From NCBI RefSeq assembly GCF_008728515.1, contig NC_044988.1, positions 34,389,159 through 34,453,158 of the forward strand: a stretch of DNA of 64,000 nt. The letters run 5' to 3'. A program made the translations under genes and the position numbers. Each line of letters starts with the position of its first letter. The stretch's first letter is position 1. The stretch is from Papio anubis (lineage: Eukaryota; Chordata; Mammalia; Primates; Cercopithecidae). Positions 11,374 through 23,782 of this stretch are shown here, piece by piece. Below the pieces are notes generated by a model. The model had not been told where the DNA came from, did not search any database, and worked only from the letters and a program-made list of their open reading frames with translations.

Positions 11374-12733
11374 GATACCAAAACAGATATATAGACCAAT
11401 GGAACAGAACAGAGGCCTCAGAAATAATGCCACACATCTACAACTATCTGATCTTTGACAAACCTGACAAAAACAAGAAATGAGGAAAGGATTCCCTATT
11501 CAATAAATGGTGCTGGGAAAACTGGCTAGCCATATGCAGAAAACTAAAACTGGAGCCCTTCCTTACACCTTATGCAAAAATTCACTCAAGATGGATTAAA
11601 GACTTAAACGTAAGACCTAAAACCATAAAAACCCTAGAAGAAAACTTAGGCAATACCATTCATGACATACGTATGGGCAAAGACTTCATGACTGAAACAC
11701 CAAAAGCAATGGCAACAAAAGTCAACATTGACAAATGGGATCCAATTAAACTAAAGAGCTTCTGCACAGCAAAACAAACTGTCATCAGAGTGAACAGGCA
11801 ACCTACAGAATGGGAGAAAAAGTTTGCAATCTAACCATCTGACAAAGGGCTAACATCCAGAATTTACAAAGAACTTAAATTTACAAGAAAAAAAGAACTC
11901 CACCAAAAAGTGGGCGAATAGACACTTCTCAAAAGAAGACATGTATGCAGCCAACAAACATATGAAAAAATGCTCATCATCACTGGTCATCAGAGAAATG
12001 CAAATCCAAACCACAGTGAGATACCATCTCACGCCAGTTAGAATGGCGACCATTAAAAAGTTAGGAAACAACAGATGCTGGAGAGGATGTGGAGAAATAG
12101 GAACGCGTTTACACTGTTGGTGGGAGTGTAGACTAGTTCAACCATTGCGGAAGACAGTGTAGAGATTCCTCAAAAATCTCGAACCAGAAATACCACTTGA
12201 CCCAGCAATCCCATTACTGGGTATATACCCAAAGGATTATAAATTACTATAAAGACACATGCACACATATGTTTATTGCAGCACTGTTCACAATAGCAAA
12301 GATTTGAAACCAACCCAAATGCCCATCAATGATAGACTGGCTAAAGAAAATGTGGTACATACACACAATGGAATACTGTGCAGCCATTAAAAAAAGGATG
12401 AATTCATGTCCTTTGCAGGGACATGGATGAAGCTGGAAACCATCATTCTCAGCAAACTAACATAGGAACAGAAAACAAAACACCGCATGTTCTCACTCAT
12501 ATGTGGGAGTTGAACAATGAGAATACATGGACAGAGGAACATCACACACCAGGGCCTGTCGGGGGCTGGGGGGCTAGGGGAGGGATAGCATTAGGAGAAA
12601 TACCTAATGTAGGTAACATGTTGATGGGTGCAGCAAACCATCATGGCACATGCATACCTACGTAACAAACCTGCACATTCTGCACATGTATCCCAGAATT
12701 TAAAGTATAATAAAAAATAAAAATAAAAAACAT
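11374..12733 (+). mobile_element. Second L1 (L1PA-like), 5'-truncated
   Basis: It starts in ORF2 at 'agatatatagaccaatggaa' immediately after the tail of the preceding L1 and runs to a 3' UTR with the G-rich 'gggggctggggggctagggg' and a (ATAAAA)n-type tail. The frame is broken throughout. The 3' UTR is younger in type than that of its neighbour, so it probably inserted into or beside the older A-rich tail. Confidence 0.92.
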
Positions 12734-13918
12734 AAAAGGAAGCTAGCATATTAGAAATAATCGTACATAGGAGGAACCACATTCTAAACACATTCATAAA
12801 ACTCTTACATCAGCTCTTTCTTGTATATTTTCATTCTTCAATTTATTTGTTTAAAAAATATGAAGAACAGCCATAAAATTACTGACCTCAGTAATTTGTC
12901 AATCTGTTGAGTTTCCAAAGGGGCAATTATGTAAAGGTCCACAGACTATTTAATATAATTTTCCCCTTAATACAATAATAAAGTTATTAAATTTCATTTG
13001 GACACACAAAACATTGTAAAACACATTATCCTATAAATTATTCTTATTGCAGTTTTAATTTCATATTTATTGGAGTCTTCCCTATTTTTGAGAAATAATT
13101 AGGCCAACTCTGAGAAACAAATCAGTTTACTACTGTGTTTTGGTTTCCATTGACATTTTAATTTATGCACAATAAATTCACATGATAGAAAAGTTTTGTT
13201 TTTATTTGCTTAATTGGGCAATGCCAAAAAGTTATTCCACATGTTCTGCCACAAAAGAGGTCACGTAGACCTGTTTTTTGTTTTGTTTTTATCCAAAATG
13301 AGAATATTTTATATTTATCTATGCCTTTGTTAAATTAATAGAAACATATTTAATACCTTCTAAACCAAAAGAAAATCGATGTTTCAGGTAAAAACAAAAC
13401 AAAACTAACATTGTTAAAACAAAGCAGCTATAATGAAAGCTGTGGCAAGTGGCATTTAACCTTAACTTGCTCTACAGATAAGTTAAATGTTCAATGTCCA
13501 GTCTAGGAAGAATCTCAGTGAGGAAATAAGTAGTAATTTGAAGTTCTTTTTGCCTTAAGAAAAAAAGTCCCCCTTTATCAATAACTTATAAAAAATAATT
13601 GAATACAAACCAAATTGTAGTATTATTCAGAGGCTTAAAAGCTGTGGTAACAGCATCTTATTATATATCTTCCAATAAAGATTACAACATAATAACTTCC
13701 ATTCTTACTCATAGATGTAACATCTTATTATAAACAATAAGGTTGCCATATGTAAAAATGAGAATTTCAGTTTAGCAAAATCCCTGTGTTTTAGGCCAAA
13801 TGCCATATTAAGAGGTAGATTCCAAAATAAATATTTAGACTTTTTCTAAAAAGATCAGAAGATGCCAATAAGTTGAGCAGCTGACAGAACCTAGGAAAGA
13901 AACAACAAAAGACCATCC
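12734..13918. other. No recognisable feature
   Basis: AT-rich intronic sequence of about 1.2 kb between the L1 pair and a MaLR LTR. I see no exon-like, RNA-gene or repeat signature. Confidence 0.45.
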
Positions 13919-13923
13919 ACTTC

Positions 13924-14277
13924 TGATGTGGTTTGGCTGTGTCCCCATCCAAATCTCAACTTGAATTGTATCTCCCACAATCCTCACGTGTTGTGGGAGG
14001 GAACCAGGCAGAAGTAACTGAATCATGGGGGCCAGTGTTTCCCGTGCTATTCTCATGACAGCAGATAACTCTCACGATATCTGATGGGTTTATCAGGGGT
14101 TTCCGCTTTTGCTTCTTCCTCATTTTCTCTTGCCACCACCATGAGAGAAGTGCCTTTTGTCTCCTGCCATGATTCTGAGGCCTCCCCAGCCATGTGGAAC
14201 TGTAAATCCAGTTAAACCTCTTTTTCTTCCGAGTCTCAGGTATGTCTTTATCAGCAGCGTGATAACGGACTAACACA
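13924..14277 (+). mobile_element. MaLR solo LTR (MST type)
   Basis: It begins tgatgtggtttggctgtg and ends 'gataacggactaacaca', as MST/THE1 LTRs do. The 5-base flanks acttc (13919-13923) and gcttc (14278-14282) are a near-perfect target duplication, so this is a solo LTR. It has no coding content. Confidence 0.9.
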
Positions 14278-14593
14278 GCTTCTCAACCATTATCTAAAAT
14301 CCTTGAAAGTCATAGCTCCTAACAGTGTCTGGTAAGTTATTAGCACTGTTAACTGAAGTTGAAGACAATTCCTGATTGTCTATTGAGTAAAAACAATAGG
14401 GGTGTTTTCATTTATCCTGTATTTCCTCATTTCATAGTTTGATAGTTAATATTCCACTATGTCATTCCCAACAGTGCACAAAAGACCTCTATTCTACAAT
14501 ACTTAGGATAACTAAATATTACACTCTATAATAATAGGATACCTAAGAATCTTGGAACCAAGATGTGCTACAAAAAACAATTATCAGAAAATT

Positions 14594-14865
14594 ATTTTTA
14601 TTTGTTTTGTTTGTTTGTTTGTTTGAGATGGAGTCTCGTTCTGTCTCCCAGGCTGGAGTGCAGTGACGCAATCTCAGCTCACTGTAACCTCCGCCTCCTG
14701 GGTTCAAGCGATTCTCTTGCCTCAGCCTCCGAGTAGCTGGGACTATAGGCATGCATCACCGCACCCAGCTAATTTTTCTATTTTTAGTAGAGACGGGGTT
14801 TCACCATGTTGGCCAGGATGGTCCTGATCTTTTGATCTCGTGATCTGCCCACCTCGGTCTCCCAA
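14594..14865 (-). mobile_element. Alu, lacking its 5' end
   Basis: A reverse-oriented Alu with a (TTTG)n tail that ends at 'ctcccaaag', so the first ~40 bases of the consensus are missing. The duplication agaaaatt flanks it perfectly (14586-14593 and 14866-14873), so the truncation happened at insertion. Confidence 0.95.
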
Positions 14866-14873
14866 AGAAAATT

Positions 14874-15524
14874 CTTAAGAAATTGCAGGATGCTTGATTT
14901 TATTACAACAGGTGATGCACTAACAAAAATAATAATATGGCTCACCATGTGCACAGTATATGCAAGTTACATATATTCATATTCCAATATGCCTAGCCTT
15001 CCCCCAAACCCTATGAGGTTAGTCTGTGAGTTGCAGACAATGGAATCCATCCTAAACAGTAGTTTAAACAGAACAAGATTGATTGCAGGGTACCTGGCAC
15101 CTACAGAATTTCTGGGGGAGCATGGAATTAAGTTTGCATTCTACATTATCAGGAATGATGCAGTCATTCTGGAGAAACGTTCAACCAGAACGTGGGATTC
15201 TCTTAGGGGAACTCCATAGTTACTGCCTCCTGCCACAGGTACTCAGGACTAAATACTGAAACGTCACCTCCACCACTTCCAAAATACCAGCCACCTCCGC
15301 TACCATGCTACAAGAAGAGGTAATGTTGTTGTCTCAAAGCTTTTCACTGCCACTTCCACCTCCCAAGTCTCCTTCAGGGGTGCCTACTTGGCAGAACCAG
15401 GTCAGATGTAAAACCCAGCTGCGAGGGAGTCTGGAAATTTTCTCTTTGGCTTTCTAGCTTCTGTTGTATAGGCAGGCATGCTATTAGGGAGTTGGAATGG
15501 AATCCAATTAGTATTACCTGCCAC
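14874..15524. other. Unclassified, possibly repeat-derived
   Basis: Contains 'aacccagctgcgagggagtc' at 15414-15433, which resembles interspersed-repeat sequence I could not name. An open frame at 14890-15219 has no recognisable domain. Confidence 0.3.
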
Positions 15525-15662
15525 TGAAGGTATTATCTCAGTTTACAATCGAGGAAACTAGGGATCAGAATTTGAGTGATTTTCCCTGTGATCACAGTTA
15601 TTTAGTGACAGATCTGGAATTCAACCCAGGCCTGCCTGCTCCAAAGCCAACCTTTGCCGTCT
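15525..15662 (-). mobile_element. MIR SINE fragment
   Basis: Reverse-oriented MIR core: 'gaggaaactagggatcagaa', then 'gatcacagttatttagtgac' and 'ggaattcaacccagg' follow the MIR order. Confidence 0.8.
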
Positions 15663-16176
15663 ATTTGCAATAATCACGTTAATATGGAAAATTGGGGTGG
15701 AATGGACAGTGTATGTGACTGCCATCTCAAAATCCTTCACCTTTCTAAATAATTAGTGCAAGAATTATAAAAAGACACATATAATGAGCTCTAAGTTGAT
15801 CTGGGGTACAGACTGACCCAAATTATTCTGTTTAAATTTCTTTGAAAGAGCCTATACACTCACTGCCTCCAATTTCTCACCAGAATTTTATGCCCCTATC
15901 CACTGTAGTGTGTAATTTCAGTGACCACAACTCTCTGAAATTAAGCCTTCCATGGTCCCTGTGACCTCCTTTTCCTTGCTTATCTAATTCCTCAGAGAAC
16001 TAACTGGGAGAAACCATGACATCCAAATAATGACCACATTCTGTAAACTCAACTTTCTCAACATTTCTTGAGCGATGGCCTTCTCTACTCTGCTGCACAA
16101 ATGTGGGTCTGGGGCTCTGAACCAAGAGCCCTGGGAGAGATCAGGTCTAGCTTTTGGCTCTGTTATAAGAAAATTA

Positions 16177-16456
16177 GGCCGAGCACAGTGGTTCATGCCT
16201 ATAATTCCAGCACTTTGGCTGGCTGAGGCAGAAGGATAGCTTAAGCCCATAAGTTCAAGGCCAGCCTGGGCAACATAGTGAGACTCTGTCTCTAGGAAAA
16301 ATAAAAATTAGCTGGGCATGGTGGCACACACGTGTAGTCTTGGCTACTTGGGAGGGTGAGGTGGGAAGACCACTTGAGCCTCGGATGTCGAGGCTGCAGT
16401 GACACAGCCTGGGTGACCAGAGCGAGGCCCTGTTTCAAAAAAGAAAAAAAAAAAAA
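16177..16456 (+). mobile_element. AluJ
   Basis: A full-length but strongly diverged Alu (gccgagcacagtggttcatg; 'aggccagcctgggcaacata') with a short A-rich tail. The J-type left monomer indicates one of the oldest Alus in the window. Confidence 0.92.
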
Positions 16457-16939
16457 GAATTGTCTATGCTTAAGGTGGGGACAGAACAGGAAGCTAAAGA
16501 AGTTCTTCTAAAAGAGCAAATCTTGCTCCCCTCCCATAACTGGAATACAAAGGGAAAAGGCACCTCCTAAGAACAGCCAGGCACTGGAGACTTCTCCAGA
16601 GAGGGTCCCTCTTCAAATCCCGTATTTGTTCACTTTCCCCCAGAATGTCCTTCTCATACACATCCTTTTGGTCTTCTCAGTTCCTGATAATATCATCACT
16701 TTCTGGGCTCTAACCACCACTTCATGCTGATGACTTCTAAATTCAAATCTCTACCTTAGAACTGTTCTTGGTCGTAGGCTTATATTTCTAACTGTCCTTT
16801 GGGATCTCCACTGGGAAATGGAGAGCCAAATCTTATTATAATGTCTCTGAGTAACTCCTGAACCAAGTCTCCTATCTGCAGCCCCTACTCCAGTTCAGAC
16901 CATCATTACCCATCAATAGAACCACTGAGGTGATCACTA

Positions 16940-17190
16940 AATTGTGTTTTCTGTTCTTGGTTTCCTCCCCGTCTAATCTACTGTTTATACTACTGCCAGA
17001 TTCCTCTCTCAAAAATGATCTGGTGTTACTTTCCTGCTTAAAAACGTTCAGTGGTTCTTTAGCTCCTAGACAAGACATGGCCTTTACAAATCCCATCCCA
17101 ACTTAACTCTCTAGCCTCATATCCTGCCAGGCTTTCCCTGGACCCCAGCCTTCAAGCCTCACTGAGGCCACACCTGCTCACTTCTCCACA
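16940..17190 (+). mobile_element. L2 LINE fragment
   Basis: Diverged L2 3' region with 'cctgcttaaaaacgttcagt', 'acaagacatggcc' and 'tctagcctcat' in the expected order. It is interrupted or ended by an MIR. Confidence 0.6.
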
Positions 17191-17211
17191 CCTGTTTGCT
17201 TATGGAAAGAA

Positions 17212-17345
17212 CACACACTTTAGCGTCACATGAAATTGGGTTCAAATTCTAGTTCTATCATGTGATTGTGGGCAAAGTCCCCAAACTGCTTGAGCTTCAG
17301 GACTCATGGGGCAGGTTATTTCCAATGCTAAATAATTTTAGGCAA
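17212..17345 (+). mobile_element. MIR SINE fragment
   Basis: MIR-like 'attgggttcaaattctagtt' followed by 'atgtgattgtgggcaaagtc' and a tail-side 'cttcaggactcatggg'. Confidence 0.7.
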
Positions 17346-17414
17346 GACTTTAAGTTAGAAATTTCTCATTTAAGCCCGATTTCAATATAAAAACAAAAGT
17401 AGATTATGGAAAGC

Positions 17415-17710
17415 GGCCGGGCGCAGTGGCTCAAGCCTGTAATCCCAGCACTTTGGGAGGCCGAGACGGGCGGATCACAAGGTCAGGAGATCAAGACCAT
17501 CCTGGCTAATCCGGTGAAACCCCGTCTCTACTAAAAAATACAAAAAACTAGCCGGGCGAGGTGGCGGGCTGCTTCTGTAGTCTCAGAAGCATTCGAGGCT
17601 GAGGCAGGAGAATGGCGTGAACCCGGGAGGCAGGCGGAGCTTGCAGCAGCTGAGATCCGCCACTGCACCCAGCCTGGCGACAGAGTGAGACTGCCTCAAA
17701 AAAAAAAAAA
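17415..17710 (+). mobile_element. AluY (AluYR-type) with clustered small indels
   Basis: The left half is close to a young cercopithecid AluY. The right half (about 17565-17700) carries several one- and two-base losses and a scrambled stretch where 'cccagctactcgggagg' is expected. Flanks agattatgga at 17401-17410 and 17710-17719 are the target duplication, with four extra bases (aagc) on the left. Confidence 0.93.
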
Positions 17711-17719
17711 GATTATGGA

Positions 17720-18394
17720 GTATTCATTATTTAGTTATCCATTTCTGGAAAATAATACTTCCAACATTCATATTCCCATATGATCGCAAAAATAACATAA
17801 CATCTCATTATTTTAGAAAATAACCATTAATTCCTGAAACTGAAAAAAAAGTCATTATTTTTACATGCTATTATGTTCTGATTTGTATAAATCTAAGATT
17901 TCTACAGAAAGGTCAGCTTGACCCAGTTACAACCAACAAATCTTAGATTTGTTGCTATTTAATCCCTGTAGACACTCACCACTCCCCAGCTTCAAAGTAA
18001 TGCTAAATAAAAACCCAAACTGAATAGCCACAGATAGGGAATGAGAGGTCAAATTCAGAAGCATAAATATAAATGTAATTACAATTCTATACTATAAAAC
18101 TTTTCTGGTCCTCTTGAATGTTTTTCCTTAATAAGAAAAGACATACATTTTACATTATGAGTTGTTTAGTCACACTGACTTCTTTTGCTGAAACTGAAAG
18201 CCTAATTTGATAGTATTGACATGCAAGCTAAGATATGAAGTGTTGAAAACAATAGTGGTTCAGTATGGGCCCCAGGTATGTGTGGGGGAGGTGGGGAGGA
18301 GCCACAGAAATGACAGGATAGTGGAAAGGAAAATGCATGAGCTTCCAGGAACAATGCAGGCATCACTGGTTTTCAGTCAGGAGGAAGACAATTA
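17720..18394. other. No confident feature
   Basis: AT-rich intronic sequence without a repeat I can identify. An open frame at 18207-18395 has no resemblance to a known protein. Confidence 0.4.
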
Positions 18395-19235
18395 GTGTCC
18401 CCAATATCAGATAAAACAGAAAATGAATTCCGGATAAATCAAAGCCCTAAATGTACCAAATGAAATAATAAATACATGTAAAATTTTGAAACTGCTTGTA
18501 TAACCTTAGAGAGGCAAAGACATTTTCAAGGAAGGCAGGGAAAATAAAGGAAAATATGGACATACTTTACACACTAAAAATCAAGAAGTTGCCACTTCCC
18601 ACCCAAGAGGATGTTTATTATCCAAAATAAAGCAAACAAACAAACAACAGAAAATAACCGCTGTTGGCGAGGATGTGAAGAAACTGGAACCTTTTGCATT
18701 GCTGGCAGGAATGTAAAATGATGCAGTTGCTGTGGAAAATGGTACGGTGATTCCTAAAACAATTAAACATAGAACTAACATGTAATCTAGCAATTCCACT
18801 TCTGGGTCTGCACCCAAAAGCAGTGAAAGCAGGGACTTGGACAGACGTTTGTACACCTCCATTCATAGTAGCATTATTCACAACAGCCAAAAGGTAGAAG
18901 CAACCCAACTGCGTATCAACGGATGACTCTGTAAACAAAATGTGCATATACACACAATAGGATACTATTCAGCCATAAAAAGGAAGGAAATTCTGACTCA
19001 TACAACCACATGGATGAACTTTGGAGACGTTTTGCTAAGTGAAACAAACAATCACAAAATAACAAATTATATAATTCCACTTATACCTAGAGTAGTCAAA
19101 TTAATAGAGAGAGACAGAAAGGAGAATGGTGGTTGCCAGGGACTGGAGGGAGTGGAGAGTGGGGAGTTTGTGTTTAATGGGTACAAGGTTTCATTAGGTT
19201 AAGATGGAAATGTTCCGGAGATGGAGGGTTTGCAC
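18395..19235 (+). mobile_element. Old L1 (L1M) 3' portion
   Basis: ORF2-terminal and 3' UTR sequence of an old L1: 'gttggcgaggatgtgaagaa', 'ctagcaattccacttctggg', 'acaatcacaaaataac', 'gaatggtggttgccaggga'. Many stops and indels are present. It is similar in structure to the copy at 62280-63150. Confidence 0.85.
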
Positions 19236-19282
19236 AAGGCAGCATGAGGGAGAGGTGCAGTGAAGGGGCCACGTCTGGGCCC

Positions 19283-19462
19283 TGCAACCAGACTGTCTGT
19301 ATTTGCATTCAGCCACTACCACTTATTAGCTTTGTGACCATGGGTAGGTCCCTTAATCTCTCTGTTCCCTTATCTGTAAAATATGGGTAATAACAGTAAC
19401 TACCTCTGGGGTTTTGAGACTTCATTATTAATGAGAATAGCATATAAAAGTAGTACAACCCT
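19283..19462 (+). mobile_element. MIR SINE
   Basis: A well-preserved MIR order: 'cttattagctttgtgacc', 'ttaatctctctgttccctta', 'tctgtaaaatatgggtaata'. Confidence 0.85.
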
Positions 19463-19579
19463 GTGGCTGAATTTGGAAACAACTATTAAAATTTAAAATG
19501 CACCTACTCTTTGATCTAGTAATTCCACTTTCCAGCAGATTAGCACTCAGTAAAAACCGTTTTTCTCCTTTTCTTCCCT

Positions 19580-19619
<40 letters not shown>

Positions 19620-20460
19620 CTATGCAGCCACATGTCCTGATGTGGAAAATTCTGTAAGGTATTGTTAAGTGGAAAAAGCAAAGTATAGACAAGGGTATAG
19701 TAAGCTACTTTTCGTCATTTCTGTATATACATACACACATACATACATATGTTCATATTCCAATATGCCTAACTATGTATAGACTATCTTTGAAAGACTA
19801 TTCAAGAAACTAGTAATGGATTAATCTGAGGAGGTGAACCAGGTGGCTGGGGACAGGGATACGAGGAAGTTTTCAATATATACCTTGTTGTTCTTTTAGA
19901 ATTTTGATTCATGTACACATATTAACTATTCAAAAATTTATAATTATTATAAAGAAATAAAATCCCTTAAGCCTTCATTTCAGAATGAATCTGTACTCAG
20001 TCCTGGGAGGTTAGAGATCTGTTTCCCTGTCCAACTGCAGGGCAGTGGATAAGGAGGTAATGAAATACAATAAAATGTCCTGCAACCGTTACAATGACTT
20101 TCCTACACTAAGAAGGCTAGCCACAGTACTGGAAAGTGCTTAGATACAGTGTCAAGTGCAAAAAGCATAATATAAAATTCTTTTAGAGAGTATAACAAGT
20201 AAACAAAAAAAAAGTAGCACAGAGGAAAAAAACAGAACCACTAAACATGGCTGTTTTGAAACAATAGAACTATGGTAATCTTTTCTTCTTTCCATATAAA
20301 TATATTATATAATTTTTTTATTTATGAGTTTTCTCATTATAATAAAAAATCATATTAAAAAGGAAAAATGCAAGCAGGGATTACTGGGTAGTGATATAAT
20401 AGACTATTCATTTTTTTCTCCTTTATATTTATCTATATAAAAATAAGCTAACAATATTTT
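19463..20460 (+). mobile_element. Old L1 (L1M) 3' fragments, split by a microsatellite
   Basis: 'aactattaaaatttaaaatg', 'gatctagtaattccactttc', 'taaggtattgttaagtgg' and a terminal 'attataataaaaaatca' resemble the 3' end of old L1 families. The assignment is weak between 19780 and 20080. Confidence 0.5.
19580..19618 (+). repeat. (TCA)13 microsatellite
   Basis: Thirteen uninterrupted TCA units ending in 'tcccta'. It is intronic and probably polymorphic. Confidence 0.97.
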
Positions 20461-21354
20461 TTAAAAGAATAACTCCATAATGGGGCTGGAAAGCAAGAAA
20501 GGGTGGCATCCACAAGCCAGAAATGTTCAGAAATTTCTGAAAGACAGAAAGCAGATGGGATCAGAATGATGGTAAAACCTGTAGGAGTTTCTATAGAAGA
20601 AACTACAATCTAAGGCAGACTCCAGGGAGGACCATTCTGCCTGTAAGAATGCCAGAGAAACTCCAAGCTTGGAAATAATTCAATAACTACCCACGTAACA
20701 ACAAATGGTGCCCCTCCCTTCCAATACACACAGAGGTGGCAGTGTTTGTCCCCAGCCAGATTTTCTCCAAAGTGGCAAATCTCTTGGGGGAAGCTATTAT
20801 TCTAGGGGATGGGTCCGAAAAAGAAGAGCTGATAGAGAGGCAATTCTGCACTTCGATAGCAGACAAGGAAGAAAGAAAAAATAGAAGGCAGTACCACTGA
20901 GGCCTGAAGTATGACACCATGCTTTGTCCCAGAGTAAACCTTTGTTCTCTGGCAATTGTGGGGTTCTTCAGCCTCCTTCTTGCTCATCCACCCTAAAGGG
21001 AAGCTCTTGTGTTGGCACATGTTGCACATTCCAAAAGGCCCACAGACTGCAGAGAAAATCCATGCCAGCTCCTCAAGATAGTCAACCTGGTTATTCATCA
21101 TACATTTGAACAGGCAACCAAGGGCTACCAGACATTTGAAGGAAACCAACAACATAATAGATAAGGATCAAGGTGCATAAAGAGAACATCTGGAACAGGA
21201 GATAACAGAGGTAATGCAGGACAGAAGAAAAGAACACAGCCCATGCGATGAGAACCTTCCTTCCCTATTCCGGGATGTACATGCCCCTCATGTGCCAGCA
21301 TGTTTTCTCTATCTGGCTTGCGGTTTCAGTTCCTGCTAAGGGAGTCCAACAGAA
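20461..21354. other. No confident feature
   Basis: Mixed-composition intronic sequence. Open frames on both strands (for example 20802-21155 minus) have no family resemblance. It could be old repeat, but no landmark was recognised. Confidence 0.35.
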
Positions 21355-22320
21355 GGTATGATAACATGGCACACAATATGAATGAATCTCATAATCCTAA
21401 TGTTGAACAAAAGAAGCCAGACACAAAAAAGGATAAACCAGAATTAAAAAGATCAAAATTAGACAAAAAAAACTAGCCTGTGCTATTGGAAGTCAGGATA
21501 GTGGCTATCCTTAAGTGGGGTTAGTGACTGCAAGGGGCTGGGATGGAGCTTAAGGAATATGTTTAGTCTGTGTAAATTAACTGAGCTGTACACTTTAACA
21601 TTGATAAAAGGCACATATAATTAATGAAGAAGATAGAACAGTTGAGAACTTTTTATAAATCAGACAAAACATTAAATGATATGAAGCAAAACTGTTGGGA
21701 ATACAAAAAAAATTTTACATATTATAAATAATAATGGTAGGATTTAACCATCTCTTTCAGAAATATACAGGTCAAATTGGAAAAATGTGGGGATATTAAG
21801 GATTGAGCAATTAAATCATAAAGCTTAATATGTGCATATATGTATAGCCAATAAATATTTTTAAATTATTTATAAATATTTAGGGAACATTGTATTAGGC
21901 CACAATAAAACATCCCAATTAATTCATCAATGTTGAAATCACATAGGCCATATTTTTTAACCATAGTACAGTAAAAATAGAAATAAATACAACTGGATAA
22001 TGATTGCCTAGCTTTAAAACTCAAGAAAATAAACTGAACAAACTGTTAGAATCAACAAGATTCTAATCAGAATCAGCAGAATGGTTGAATATATAATCAA
22101 CACATAAACATTACAAATTTTCTATATGCCAAAACCCATTAATAGTTATTCATAATATTGTAAATATAATACCCAGGAAGAAACACTAATCAGAATCTGA
22201 TCAGAAATTACTTTAGTAAACTTTACAAGCTCATTGTAAGATTTCCTTGGAGGGGAAAATATACAAGAAAAGAAAAGACAATTTTGAAAACTGTCTTACC
22301 TGCCAGACATCTAAAGTCAC
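21355..22320 (+). mobile_element. Probable old L1 (L1M) fragments
   Basis: 'gccagacacaaaaaaggata', 'gtggctatccttaagtgg' and 'gtacactttaacattgataa' fit old L1 3' UTRs. The segment after 21620 is AT-rich and less certain. Confidence 0.45.
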
Positions 22321-22323
22321 TAC

Positions 22324-22448
22324 AGAGATGTGCTGTCCAATATGGTAGCCACTAGCCATACTGGATATTTAAATTAAGATTAATTAAAATTAATAATTTA
22401 GTTTCTCAGAGGCGCTAGTCACATTTCCAGTGTTCAACAGCCACATGG
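22324..22448. mobile_element. hAT-type palindromic MITE fragment
   Basis: 'gctgtccaatatggtagcca' at the left and the mirrored 'caacagccacatggg' at the right belong to a common palindromic hAT family. The outermost right end is missing and is replaced by a GT microsatellite. Confidence 0.6.
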
Positions 22449-22450
22449 GA

Positions 22451-22494
22451 GTGGGTGGGTGTGTGTGTGTGTGTGTGTGGGTGTGTGTGTGTAT
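22451..22494 (+). repeat. (GT)n microsatellite, interrupted
   Basis: A GT run with GGGT interruptions directly abutting the transposon fragment. Confidence 0.97.
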
Positions 22495-22499
22495 ACACA

Positions 22500-23069
22500 A
22501 ATACATAAATATAAACTCATACTTTTAGCCCATCATATTTATATATATGATTTAACAAATAATAGTAAAGAGAATCTACAAACCAGTAAGTTAATCCAAT
22601 AGAAAAAGGGCATTTCACTGAAGAATAAATACAAATAAAAAATAAATTATGAAAAATGTTCAACTTCATTTGTAGTAGAAAAATAAAATCTAAAAAACAA
22701 ACAGATCTCATTTTTAAGTCTCATATAGATAAAAATTGATACTATGCCCTTTGTTGGTGAGAGTGCACTCATGCACTGTTTTGGGGAAAGCAGAAGAAGA
22801 ATACAGCAGTTTTAAGGGCAATGTGACAGTATCTGTCTGATAGAAAATCTTCATGTTTTTCTCCCCCATAATTTCATGTCCAGGAGGTTATCTACTAAAA
22901 TATTTATGTATTTGATCAAAGAAATACATAAATACAAGACTGTTCAATATAAGCAGTATTTGTAATTGAACAAAACTGGGGACCAATTAAATGTCTACCA
23001 GTAAGAGAATGATTAAATAAATTCTGATATATTCTTGCTGTGGATGAACAATTTAAAACAAAAAGAATA
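22500..23069 (+). mobile_element. Probable old L1 fragment
   Basis: 'gccctttgttggtgagagtg', 'ggttatctactaaaatattt' and 'gaccaattaaatgtctacca' follow the order of old L1 ORF2 and 3' sequences. It is AT-rich and strongly diverged. Confidence 0.5.
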
Positions 23070-23378
23070 GGCTGGGCGCAGGGGCTCACACCTGTAATCC
23101 CAGCACTTTGGGAGGCCAAGGCGGGCGGATCATGAGGTCAAGAGATCAAGACCATCCTGGCTAATATGGTGAAACCCCGTCTCTACTAAAAATACAAAAA
23201 AATTAGCCAGACATGGTGGCGAGCGCCTGTAGTCCCAGCTACTTGAGAGGCTGAGGCAAGAGAATGGCGTGAATCCAGGAGATAGAGCTTGCAGTGAGCC
23301 GAGATCACGCCACTGCACTCCAGCCTGGGTGAAACAGCAAGACTGTGTCTCAAAAAAGAAAAAAGAAAAAGGAAAAAA
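23070..23378 (+). mobile_element. AluY
   Basis: Full-length AluY ('ggcggatcatgaggtcaaga', 'gagaatggcgtgaatcca') with a mixed A/G tail. Flanking aaaaagaatag and aaaaataatag are a near-perfect target duplication. Confidence 0.95.
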
Positions 23379-23489
23379 ATAATAGCTAATATTTATCCTG
23401 TATTGTACTTACAATGTGTCAGATACTATTCTATTAACTCATTCAATTCTCATTTAATCATGAATCACAGTCCTATGATTTGGATATTA

Positions 23490-23778
23490 GTATTATCAAA
23501 TATCATTTTCTCAGTGAGGGCTTCACTGATTCCACTTTTTAAAACTGCAAGTGCCTTATCCCCTATACACCCTTTTCCTTCCCTGTTTTACTGAACTTTT
23601 ACCTTCAGATATACTATATAATTCACTTTTAAATTTTATTTTATCTTTTTCCCACTTCTAAAATGTAAGCTCCATGAGGGCAAAGTATCTTTTTCTTCTC
23701 TGTTCCCTTGCCTTGGTGCCTAGAACGTGCCTTGCACATAATAGATGCAAAATAAATATTTTGGATTGAATGACTCAT
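23490..23778 (+). mobile_element. L2 LINE 3' end
   Basis: A typical L2 terminus: 'tgtaagctccatgagggcaa', 'gtgcctagaacgtgccttg', 'gcaaaataaatattttgga', ending near a 'ttgaatgact' tail. Confidence 0.85.
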
Positions 23779-23782
23779 CCCT

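Noticed and set aside
14977..19772. A ~20-base identical string shared by ~14977 and ~19752 (ttcatattccaatatgccta)
   Set aside because: An isolated match in AT-rich sequence without extension on either side; may be chance or a tiny repeat remnant.
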